In this document: piece by piece, positions 1 to 6,068 of the stretch | Position numbering within the stretch: position 1 is the stretch's first letter | How the letters are laid out: each line of letters opens with the position of its first letter | Assembly (NCBI GenBank): GCA_900547915.1 | Contig: URIN01000025.1 | Span: 1 to 10,772, forward strand | DNA from: an uncultured Clostridium sp. | GTDB lineage: Bacteria > Bacillota > Clostridia > Oscillospirales > Acutalibacteraceae | Direction of reading: 5' to 3' | Length of the DNA stretch: 10,772 bases | Notes under the pieces: model-generated | The model's database searches: none | Told to the model about the DNA's origin: nothing | Seen by the model: the letters and a program-made list of their open reading frames with translations, nothing else | Program-made: the position numbers and the translations under genes

Positions 1-25
1 AGCGTCAGATGTGTATAAGAGACAG
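1..25 (+). other. Nextera (Tn5) read-1 sequencing adapter remnant
   Basis: Not genomic. Bases 7-25 are the 19-base Tn5 mosaic end used in Illumina Nextera libraries, and bases 1-6 (AGCGTC) match the adjoining part of the read-1 adapter. The genomic sequence begins at base 26. The adapter happens to leave the truncated TetR frame open, so a gene finder could wrongly extend that protein into it. Confidence 0.97.
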
Positions 26-342
26 AAATAACAGCTGAAAAGGACGGCGAAAGGGCTGTTGCTTATGCAAAGCAAATTGAAAGCCAGACGAGTCGTTTTT
101 ATATAACAGCAATTGCGCAAGCTCTCGCAAGCGGAGATGTAAGGCAGGACCTGAACCCCAGGCTGTTTGCCTTTTTCCTTGATAATCTTCTTCTTATGTT
201 GCAGTTCTCATTCACATGTGAATATTACAAGGAAAGACTTTCAATATATACCGGCGTAAGCATAGACGAACTTGACGATGATGAGATAGTAAACCAGCTT
301 CTAAAATTTATTGAATCTGCATTTACTTTTTCAAAAGATTAA
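26..342 (+). CDS. TetR/AcrR-family transcriptional regulator, C-terminal part (5' truncated)
   Basis: This is the ligand-sensing C-terminal half of a TetR-like repressor. The first complete genomic codon is at 28 and the stop is TAA at 340-342, leaving about 104 residues. The N-terminal helix-turn-helix is lost beyond the left breakpoint. What remains is all-helical. It includes the stretch FYITAIAQALASGDVRQDL followed by NPRLFAFFLDNLLLMLQFS, a pattern common in the C-terminal domain of Clostridia TetR proteins (helix, 'A...G..R.D', then a hydrophobic dimerisation helix). It ends in an acidic loop and a last amphipathic helix, LLKFIESAF. The sugar kinase follows 62 bases downstream on the same strand with no terminator between, so it may regulate or be co-transcribed with that gene. 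Family assignment rests on the C-terminal pattern only; the effector and target are unknown. Confidence 0.7.
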
Positions 343-404
343 AATGACAAACTGCAGGAGCAGTAATAAATATATTTTTGCGGAAAGGCTTGGAAATAAT
401 AATT

Positions 405-2021
405 ATGGCTAAATATGTTATCACTTATGACATTGGCACAACGGGCATTAAGACCTGCCTTATTGAGATTGATAAAGAGATGAAAATTCTTGGTTCTTCT
501 TCTCTGGGATACGGTCTTTATGTTGACGATGAAGTAGGCGTAAAAGGCGGAGCAGAGCAAAACGCCGATGAGTGGTGGGACGCTATGTGCGTTACTACCA
601 AGACGGTATTTGAGAAAGTTCCGTACATAAAAAAAGACCAGATTTCAGGAATTTCATTCTGCTCTCAGATGCAGGGTCTTGTCCTTGTTGACAAAGAGGG
701 CAACTGCGTGCGCAATCCCATGAGCTACATGGATCAGAGGGCTCGTGAGGAACTAAAAAAAGGCATTGCCCACGGTGTTAAAATTGCCGGCGCCGAAGTT
801 TCAAAGCTTCTTAAATATCTGAAATATACAGGCGCAGTAAGTTCTTCCGTAAAAGACCCGATTTGGAAATACAAATGGGTGGAGGCACACGAGCCGGAAG
901 TATTCAAAAAGGTATACAAATGGCTTGATGTAAAAGAATATCTTATCTGCCGCGCGAGCGGAGAATTCGTTATGACAAGGGACAGCGCTTTTGCTACCCT
1001 GCTTTATGATACAAGACCGGGGCACGAAGGCTGGTGCAAACCAATTTGCGATATGGTAGGCGTTAATATAGAACACCTGCCGGAAATAAAAGAATGTACT
1101 GAAAAAGTTGGCGAAGTTACTGAAAAAGCAGCTGCTGAACTCGGACTTGCACCGGGAACAGCTGTATTCGGCGGCGGCGGAGACGCATCACTTATAGGTG
1201 TTGGCGCAGGTTGCACCGAAGTTGGTGACACGCATATTTACAGCGGCACTTCCGGCTGGGTTGGTACAATTGTTGACAAACAGGTTGTAGACGCAGGCGC
1301 AATGATGGCTGCAATAGTCGGAGCTGACCCGAAAACATATAACTATTTCGGAGAGCTTGAAACATCCAACAAATGTGTTGAATGGGTAAAAGACCACCTT
1401 GCTCTTGACGATATCGGCGTATATCTTCAAAACAAAAACATTTCCGAATCAGTTGAAGCGCTCAACATAAATCTTTATGATTATATGGAAGATGTTATTG
1501 ACCAAATTCCAGCAGGTTCAAACGGAACCATATTCACCCCATGGCTTCACGGAAACAGATGCCCGTTTGAAGATCCGAATGCGGCTGGAATGTTCTTTAA
1601 CATCAAAATCGAAACCGGCAAAACAGAAATGATCAGAGCGGTTGTAGAGGGTATATGCTTCCATATGAGGTGGATGCTTGAAAGGCAGGATATTAAAAAG
1701 GAAGTAAAACTAGCCGACACAATAAGATTCTGCGGTGGCGGCGCGCTCGGCGGCGTTACCTGCCAGATACTTTCCGATATTCTTCAAAAAGATATAGAAG
1801 TTGTTGACAGCCCGCAGAATGTAGGCGCCGTAGGCGCTGCTGCCTGCATAGCAGTCGGTCTTGGTCTCATTCCGGATTTGGGTCATGTAAAATCTCTTAT
1901 CCCTGCAAAATACACATATCACCCGAATAAGGAAAACAAAGCTGTTTACGACAGAAACTTCAAGGTATTTAAAAATCTTTATAAATCCAACAAAGAAAAT
2001 TTTGCTATACTTAACGGCTAA
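405..2021 (+). CDS. FGGY-family carbohydrate kinase (xylulokinase-like)
   Basis: An ATP-dependent cytoplasmic sugar or polyol kinase of 538 residues, near the usual family length of about 500. The N-terminal phosphate-binding loop is visible as YDIGTTGIK (residues 8-16). SFCSQMQGLVLVDKEG (84-99) matches the xylulokinase 'sGQMHGLVLLD' region, and MDQRA (109-113) supplies the usual substrate-binding Asp. GGGGDASLIGVG (256-267) contains the probable catalytic base Asp260. The C-terminal ATPase half has the adenosine motif RFCGGGALGG (441-450) and AVGAAACIAVGLG (475-487). I chose ATG at 405 because the protein then begins MAKYVITYDIGTT as in the family, with a weak GGAA at 392-395. A longer TTG start at 378 is possible but has no well-placed ribosome binding site. 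The substrate cannot be read from sequence: xylulose is the default guess, but the pairing with iolC/iolJ-type genes leaves other sugars open. Confidence 0.88.
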   Translation: MAKYVITYDIGTTGIKTCLIEIDKEMKILGSSSLGYGLYVDDEVGVKGGAEQNADEWWDAMCVTTKTVFEKVPYIKKDQISGISFCSQMQGLVLVDKEGNCVRNPMSYMDQRAREELKKGIAHGVKIAGAEVSKLLKYLKYTGAVSSSVKDPIWKYKWVEAHEPEVFKKVYKWLDVKEYLICRASGEFVMTRDSAFATLLYDTRPGHEGWCKPICDMVGVNIEHLPEIKECTEKVGEVTEKAAAELGLAPGTAVFGGGGDASLIGVGAGCTEVGDTHIYSGTSGWVGTIVDKQVVDAGAMMAAIVGADPKTYNYFGELETSNKCVEWVKDHLALDDIGVYLQNKNISESVEALNINLYDYMEDVIDQIPAGSNGTIFTPWLHGNRCPFEDPNAAGMFFNIKIETGKTEMIRAVVEGICFHMRWMLERQDIKKEVKLADTIRFCGGGALGGVTCQILSDILQKDIEVVDSPQNVGAVGAAACIAVGLGLIPDLGHVKSLIPAKYTYHPNKENKAVYDRNFKVFKNLYKSNKENFAILNG

Positions 2022-2058
2022 TATTTATAAAACGTAGTATAAACTTTTAAGCAATAAC

Positions 2059-2087
2059 AAAAGGCTTGAGCAATGCTCAAGCCTTTT
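2059..2087. terminator. Bidirectional rho-independent terminator
   Basis: A perfect 13-base-pair stem (AAAAGGCTTGAGC at 2059-2071 with GCTCAAGCCTTTT at 2075-2087) around a three-base loop. A-runs and T-runs sit on both sides, so it can end transcription from either direction. It lies between the convergent FGGY kinase and iolC-like genes and serves both. Confidence 0.92.
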
Positions 2088-2110
2088 AATTTTATCTAAT
2101 TAAATTTTAT

Positions 2111-3127
2111 TTATGCACGGGCTACCATTTCGCCGTACTTTTCCTTGCTTTCTTTAATGAAGATTTCAACCTGCTTTGCAGAAGGCATTGCGTCTGAACA
2201 GCTGTGAGCCGAAATAAGTATAGAAGCTGAAGCTGAGCCGAACTCAAGTGCATCGATGATTTCTTTGCCCTGAAGGAGGCTGTAAAGGAACGCAGAGCCG
2301 TAGCCATCGCCGCCGCCAAAGCCCTTTAACTTAACTGCAGGGAACGGCTTTATGGTATAATACTTGCCATCATTTGTATAAGCAGTTGAGCCTTCCTTGC
2401 CGTGTTTAATAACGCAGATAGATGCTCCGAATGACTGCCAATACTGAGCCGATTCCTTATCAGAGCTCTTAACGCCTACAATGCCCTCTGTGAGATCGAA
2501 CTCCTCACGAGAACCCATAATTATATCTGCATACTGTGCAGCAAGGCTGTAATAAACAGCAATCTCATCTTTTGATTTCCATGTATATTCACGATAATCT
2601 ATATCGAAAATAATTCTTACATTATTCTTTTTAGCAAGCATCATTGCTTTGAAGCAAGCCTCACGGCTTGGGCTCTTTGCAAGCGCCGTTCCGCTGATAA
2701 CAATCGCCTTTGCGCTGCTTACATATGCTTCGTCAACATCAGCCGGATCGAGGCAGAAGTCAGCAACATTATCCCTATACATAAGGATTGATGATTTTTC
2801 CTTTGAAAGAATCTCAGTAAATGTCAGTCCTATCTTCTCCCCATTCTTAGCACGGGTAACATGACTTGTGTCTATTCCCTCTTTGTCAAAATAATTCACA
2901 ACAAAATCGCCAAACTGGTCATCAGAAACGCAGCCAATAAAACCTACTTTACAGCCAAGCCTTGCAAGACCAACAGCTATATTAGCGGGAGAGCCGCCTA
3001 CATACTTGTTGAAATTAGAAGATTCTGAAAGAGGCATATACATATCAGTAGGGTTAAAATCTATTGCAATTCTTCCTACAGGTATAAAATCAATCGGTTT
3101 TGTCATATCAAATTCAATATATTTCAT
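2111..3127 (-). CDS. iolC: PfkB-family sugar kinase, 5-dehydro-2-deoxygluconokinase type (IolC)
   Basis: IolC phosphorylates 5-dehydro-2-deoxy-D-gluconate with ATP during inositol breakdown in the cytoplasm. The 338-residue protein has the PfkB ribokinase fold signatures: the glycine motif YVGGSPANIAVGLARLG (42-58), the IolC-like SILMYRDNVADF (113-124), SGTALAKSPSREA (145-157), FDIDYREYTW (174-183), and the anion-hole and catalytic region GFGGGDGYGSAF (269-280) with Asp274 as the base. HSCSDAMPS (308-316) near the C-terminus is typical of IolC rather than of fructokinases. The catalytic loop reads GGGDGYG where GAGD(S/A)YA is usual; the essential Gly-Asp is kept. The start has an AGGAGT ribosome binding site seven bases upstream (3135-3140). 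It lies 28 bases downstream of the aldolase gene, so the two form an operon. A related PfkB kinase for another keto-acid or sugar is the alternative. Confidence 0.85.
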   Translation of the reverse strand: MKYIEFDMTKPIDFIPVGRIAIDFNPTDMYMPLSESSNFNKYVGGSPANIAVGLARLGCKVGFIGCVSDDQFGDFVVNYFDKEGIDTSHVTRAKNGEKIGLTFTEILSKEKSSILMYRDNVADFCLDPADVDEAYVSSAKAIVISGTALAKSPSREACFKAMMLAKKNNVRIIFDIDYREYTWKSKDEIAVYYSLAAQYADIIMGSREEFDLTEGIVGVKSSDKESAQYWQSFGASICVIKHGKEGSTAYTNDGKYYTIKPFPAVKLKGFGGGDGYGSAFLYSLLQGKEIIDALEFGSASASILISAHSCSDAMPSAKQVEIFIKESKEKYGEMVARA

Positions 3128-3155
3128 AATTTTTACTCCTTAAATATACTGCTGT

Positions 3156-3998
3156 TCAGGCCTTGTTTTGAGTACCGAATATAAGAATATGACGCTTTGC
3201 ATTCTGATAAGCGCCCTCAACTTCGGCTCCCTGAAGGTCATAATAACCGTTTATTTTATTTTCATTATAACAGTCACGTACTGATTTTTCAACAGAATCG
3301 AAAGTGGCTGTTGCAATATTTATCTTTTTAATGCCTGTTTTAGAGCAGCGCACAAAATCTTCTTCACTGATGCCCGTACCGCCATGAAGGACAAGAGGAA
3401 TACTAACTCTTTTTTCGCATTCTTCAAGAATATCAAATCTGAGTTTAGGTGTTGATTTATAATTGCCATGCGCATTACCTATCGCAATAGCAAGCGCGTC
3501 AACCATTGTTTCCTCTGCAAATCTAACGGCATCGTCAGGTTTTGTGCAATTTATTGCAATGTCCTCACTTCCGTCTTCAGAACCTCCCACGCAACCTATT
3601 TCAGCCTCAACAGAAGCAGAATAATTCTTAGCCATTGAAACGATTTTTTTGGTTTCTTCTATATTTTTCTCAAGAGGGAGATGACTTCCGTCAAACATTA
3701 CTGATGTAAAGCCAAGTTCAAGAGCAAGGCTGATCATTTTCTCCGTTTTTCCATGATCAAAGTGAACTGCAACAGGTGTTTTTGCATTTTTTGCCGCAGC
3801 AACCATAAGCGGACCTATCAATTCAAGCGGGGACTGTTTAAGCCTAACCTCGGCAATCTGCAGTATAACCGGAGCATGCAACTCTTCCGCCGCTTTAAGA
3901 ACACCGAGAACCATTTCCATGTTGGCAACTGAAAACGAACCTACAGCATAATTACCTTTCTGTGCGTCTGCCAGCAATTCGCGCATATTGACAAGCAT
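3156..3998 (-). CDS. iolJ: Class II (zinc) aldolase, IolJ / fructose-bisphosphate aldolase family
   Basis: A 280-residue class II aldolase. In the IolJ branch it splits 6-phospho-5-dehydro-2-deoxy-D-gluconate into dihydroxyacetone phosphate and malonic semialdehyde. Visible family features are VHFDHGKT (78-85), holding catalytic Asp81 and zinc ligand His82; SVEAEIGCVGG (129-139); the GNAHGNY zinc/phosphate region with His177; LHGGTGIS (204-211) with zinc ligand His205; and KINIATA (225-231), which contacts substrate phosphate. MFDGSHLP (101-108) is also standard. The start ATG at 3998 has AAGGAG about seven bases upstream. Paralogous branches (fructose-, tagatose- or 5-deoxyribose-type aldolases) share all these motifs, so the IolJ name rests mainly on the next gene being iolC-like. 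The gene begins only 22 bases after the 3' end of rnpB, and I see no promoter of its own in that gap. Confidence 0.78.
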   Translation of the reverse strand: MLVNMRELLADAQKGNYAVGSFSVANMEMVLGVLKAAEELHAPVILQIAEVRLKQSPLELIGPLMVAAAKNAKTPVAVHFDHGKTEKMISLALELGFTSVMFDGSHLPLEKNIEETKKIVSMAKNYSASVEAEIGCVGGSEDGSEDIAINCTKPDDAVRFAEETMVDALAIAIGNAHGNYKSTPKLRFDILEECEKRVSIPLVLHGGTGISEEDFVRCSKTGIKKINIATATFDSVEKSVRDCYNENKINGYYDLQGAEVEGAYQNAKRHILIFGTQNKA

Positions 3999-4020
3999 AT
4001 TTTTTACTCCTTAATTATCA

Positions 4021-4353
4021 TAAACAGGTCGGTCTGTAAGCCGAGTTCTGTAATAGGCAACCATCTATCTCGACACGCCATTGCTGACGTGCTCAAGCCA
4101 CATTTCGGGATTATGTGTCGAGCAAACATCCTCCCATTCTGTGTTGCAGCGGATAGGGTTTACATGGCAGCGGATGTCTCCACCCGCTCGGTGAGCTCTT
4201 ACCTCGCCTTTCCATCCTTACCGTTTTCACGGCGGTTTATTTCTGTTGCACTTTCCCTGAGGTTACCCCCGGCGGCCGTTAGCCGTTATCCTGCTCTGTG
4301 CTGCTCGGACTTTCCTCACATATAAAATGCGCGGCTGCCCGACCGACCTGTTT
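4021..4353 (-). ncRNA. rnpB: RNase P RNA, bacterial type A
   Basis: The catalytic RNA of ribonuclease P, which removes the 5' leader of tRNA precursors. On the minus strand it has the universal GAGGAAAGTCC (CR-I, complement of 4307-4317), an AGATAGATGGTTGCC segment (CR-IV, 4056-4070) and the 3' signature ACAGAACTCGGCTTAC (CR-V, 4036-4051). The two ends form a perfect 13-base-pair P1 helix (4341-4353 with 4022-4034). The length of about 333 nt and the overall order of elements fit type A, the form usual in Clostridia, rather than type B of Bacillales. The 5' end falls where its promoter predicts the start. Ends are set from P1 and could be off by a few bases. No rho-independent terminator follows the 3' end before the aldolase gene. 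Confidence 0.96.
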
Positions 4354-4359
4354 CTTAAT

Positions 4360-4388
4360 ATTGTAAAATATAAATTAAAATGTGTCAA
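4360..4388 (-). promoter_or_regulatory. Promoter of rnpB (sigma-A type)
   Basis: Read on the minus strand: TTGACA (4383-4388), a 17-base spacer, then TACAAT (4360-4365). This is a perfect -35, ideal spacing and a one-mismatch -10. Start of transcription is predicted at about 4353-4354, matching the first base of the P1 helix. It is the only strong promoter visible for rnpB and possibly for the aldolase and iolC genes behind it. Confidence 0.88.
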
Positions 4389-4405
4389 TAATTTTATTAA
4401 GGCAG

Positions 4406-4434
4406 TTGAAAAGAATTATGAAATATTGTAATAT
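4406..4434 (+). promoter_or_regulatory. Promoter of the LCP gene (sigma-A type)
   Basis: TTGAAA (4406-4411), a 17-base spacer, TAATAT (4429-4434). Transcription would start at about 4440-4441, right at the GAGGTG ribosome binding site (4441-4446) of the gene starting at 4452. The leader would be only about a dozen bases. The promoter is divergent from that of rnpB; the two -35 elements are 17 bases apart. Confidence 0.65.
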
Positions 4435-4451
4435 TGTTTAGAGGTGATTAA

Positions 4452-5768
4452 ATGGCGCCAAGAAATTTTGATGATGACAGAGACCGCACTGTGCCTCCAG
4501 AGGAGGATTATTACGGTAGAGCACCAATAGACCTGAATTTTAACAGCAGAGAAAACAGCAGGCAAAACGAAGGCGGAATTAACCCTGCCGAAGAATATGA
4601 AAAATATTGCAGGGAAAATTTACAAAAACAAAACGGTGAAACGCGTCCTATAAATAACTCATCGTATTCAGCTTCAAACAAAAATCAGCAAGCAGACAAA
4701 TATTCACGTGATGATTTAAGATATTCACCACCAACTAAAAAAACAGAACCTGCCAAACAAAAGGATGATAAGAGAAACAAGAAAAACAAAGGAAAAAACG
4801 GTAATAAAAAAAATCCTGCTCCAAAAATTTTGACAGGTATTGTGGCATTAGTTCTTGTAATAGCAATTGCGGCTACTGCGATGATTGAATCGGTGTTAGG
4901 GAAAATCAACTATGATGAAAAAGAGGAAAACCAATATATTTCTTCGAGCGAGTTAACATCTTCATCAAAAGTAACAAATATTTTGCTTCTTGGTGTTGAC
5001 GCAAGACCTGACGATGAGGATGAAGCAAGCAGAGCCGATTCAATGATGCTGATATCATTTGATAGAGAACACGGATGTATAAAAATGACATCTTTTTTAA
5101 GAGACTCTTGGGTATACATTCCGGTTGCAGACAAAAAGCAGAGACTAAATGCGGCATGCACATACGGAGGCTACAGCGGCGTTGTTGATACGATTGAATA
5201 CAACTTCGGAGTTGATATTGACGGATATGTTGTTGCCGACTTTGAAATGTTCAAAATAATGGTTGACAGTATAGGCGGAGTTGAAGTTGACGTAACTGAA
5301 AAAGAGGCAAAAGAAGTTACAAATCATCCCGGAAGATACGGAAATGTAACACTTGAATCCGGTAAACACACATTAACGGGAGAACAGGCCTTGGCGTACT
5401 GCAGAATCAGAAAAATCGACACTGACTGGAAAAGGACCGAACGACAGCGCACTGTAATCCAACAAATAATTAAAGGAGTAGTTTCAAGCGGACCTGTGGG
5501 AGCATATAAAGCCGCGAGCAATGTTGCCCCCTACATTCAGACTGATCTTACAAAAAACGAAATTAGAGGACTTATTTTTGATGCACTGATGTGCGTAGGT
5601 GGCGGATTTGATCAGAATTCCTGCCCATTTGACGGAACGTGGGAATATGCCACTCACGGCGGAGCTTCCGTTATAGATCTTGATACAGATGCTAATAAGG
5701 ACAAGCTAATTGATTACATTTACAATTCAGAAAAACCAGAAGAAAGCGAAACAGAGGCATCAGAATAA
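4452..5768 (+). CDS. LCP (LytR-CpsA-Psr) family cell-wall glycopolymer transferase
   Basis: LCP enzymes move lipid-linked anionic or other glycopolymers onto peptidoglycan at the outer face of the membrane. The 438-residue protein starts with about 124 cytoplasmic residues of low complexity, rich in charged and polar residues and turning strongly basic (Lys/Asn/Arg) at 101-125. One membrane helix follows (about 126-147), then the extracellular LCP domain (about 174-343). Motifs seen are NILLLGVDARP (176-186), the acidic and arginine contacts RADSMMLISFD (194-204), FLRDSWVYIP (215-224), and the pyrophosphate-binding segment RIRKIDTDWKRTERQR (318-333). The last ~20 residues are acidic. The start ATG has GAGGTG five bases upstream and its own promoter, and a terminator follows the stop, so it is monocistronic. 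The polymer it transfers cannot be told from sequence, so no finer name is given. Confidence 0.93.
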   Translation: MAPRNFDDDRDRTVPPEEDYYGRAPIDLNFNSRENSRQNEGGINPAEEYEKYCRENLQKQNGETRPINNSSYSASNKNQQADKYSRDDLRYSPPTKKTEPAKQKDDKRNKKNKGKNGNKKNPAPKILTGIVALVLVIAIAATAMIESVLGKINYDEKEENQYISSSELTSSSKVTNILLLGVDARPDDEDEASRADSMMLISFDREHGCIKMTSFLRDSWVYIPVADKKQRLNAACTYGGYSGVVDTIEYNFGVDIDGYVVADFEMFKIMVDSIGGVEVDVTEKEAKEVTNHPGRYGNVTLESGKHTLTGEQALAYCRIRKIDTDWKRTERQRTVIQQIIKGVVSSGPVGAYKAASNVAPYIQTDLTKNEIRGLIFDALMCVGGGFDQNSCPFDGTWEYATHGGASVIDLDTDANKDKLIDYIYNSEKPEESETEASE

Positions 5769-5791
5769 TATAATAATTTTATGATACAAAA

Positions 5792-5826
5792 AACAGGCAA
5801 ACCTATTAGGTATGCCTGTTTTTTTA
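5792..5826 (+). terminator. Rho-independent terminator of the LCP gene
   Basis: AACAGGCA (5792-5799) pairs with TGCCTGTT (5813-5820), with an inner ACCT/AGGT extension, followed by a T-run to 5825. It lies 24 bases after the LCP stop codon. An A-run on the left side means it might also act weakly on the minus strand. Confidence 0.88.
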
Positions 5827-5868
5827 TTATATATTTAATCGGCTATTTAATAACGTGTGTAAGCATAT

Positions 5869-5901
5869 AAAAACTCCCCTCTTCACAGAGGGGAGTTTTT
5901 T
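5869..5901 (-). terminator. Rho-independent terminator behind the secreted-protein/small-gene operon
   Basis: A perfect 13-base-pair stem: AAAAACTCCCCTC (5869-5881) with GAGGGGAGTTTTT (5888-5900), loop of six. On the minus strand it lies just after the stop codon of the 48-codon gene and ends in a T-run, so it closes that operon. It is symmetric enough to act on both strands. The short stretch 5827-5868 between the two terminators holds nothing I can name. Confidence 0.9.
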
Positions 5902-5904
5902 CAT

Positions 5905-6051
5905 TTAATTACTGAATACGTTTTTGGGCAAATCACCATAGTCAGGACCATCTCCGAGATCTCCTCCACCAGAAGGTGAGGTGAACAAAACGTTCGAGGG
6001 AAAATCATATTTACGAATATTGATTTTCGGTTCTTCGTAAGATAACTTCAT
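5905..6051 (-). CDS. Small 48-residue peptide, YxxPxI N-terminus and Gly/Asp-rich C-terminal half, function unknown
   Basis: The open frame runs from ATG (6051-6049) to TAA (5907-5905). It is very probably translated: an 11-base GGAGGAGGAGT Shine-Dalgarno block sits five bases before the ATG, its upstream end almost touching the stop codon of the 1502-residue gene, and a terminator follows its stop. The peptide begins MKLSYEEPKINIRKYDFP: charged, with Tyr5-x-x-Pro8-x-Ile10. A short hydrophobic bit follows (NVLFTS, 20-25), then SPSGGGDLGDGPDYGD (25-40), rich in Gly and acidic residues, and a PKNVFSN tail. There is no signal peptide, membrane helix or cysteine. From general memory, short peptides of this style (YExP start, 'NVL.TS' middle, Gly/Asp-rich end) recur in Clostridia, but I know of no assigned function. 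A modified-peptide precursor or a cytoplasmic partner of the secreted protein are both possible. Confidence 0.72.
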   Translation of the reverse strand: MKLSYEEPKINIRKYDFPSNVLFTSPSGGGDLGDGPDYGDLPKNVFSN

Positions 6052-6056
6052 AAATG

Positions 6057-6067
6057 ACTCCTCCTCC
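6057..6067 (-). promoter_or_regulatory. Extended ribosome binding site of the small peptide gene
   Basis: Read on the minus strand: GGAGGAGGAGT, placed directly after the stop codon of the giant gene (one base between) and five bases before the small gene's ATG. Its position suggests that ribosomes finishing the long gene help load the short one. It is the main reason the short frame is called a gene. Confidence 0.8.
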
Positions 6068-6068
6068 A

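Noticed and set aside
351..364. Small perfect inverted repeat ACTGC-AGGA-GCAGT between TetR and kinase genes
   Set aside because: Only five-base arms and no T-run; too short to call a terminator or operator.
378..404. Upstream TTG start adding nine residues to the FGGY kinase
   Set aside because: The nearest AGGAG is 17 bases from the TTG, and the added residues precede the family's usual MAKYVITYDIGTT start; ATG at 405 fits better.
734..1430. Minus-strand frames opposite the FGGY kinase
   Set aside because: Fully inside a gene with clear kinase motifs; low-complexity translations typical of antisense frames.
4089..4325. Open frame of 78 codons on the plus strand
   Set aside because: It lies entirely antisense within rnpB, whose conserved RNA elements explain the sequence.
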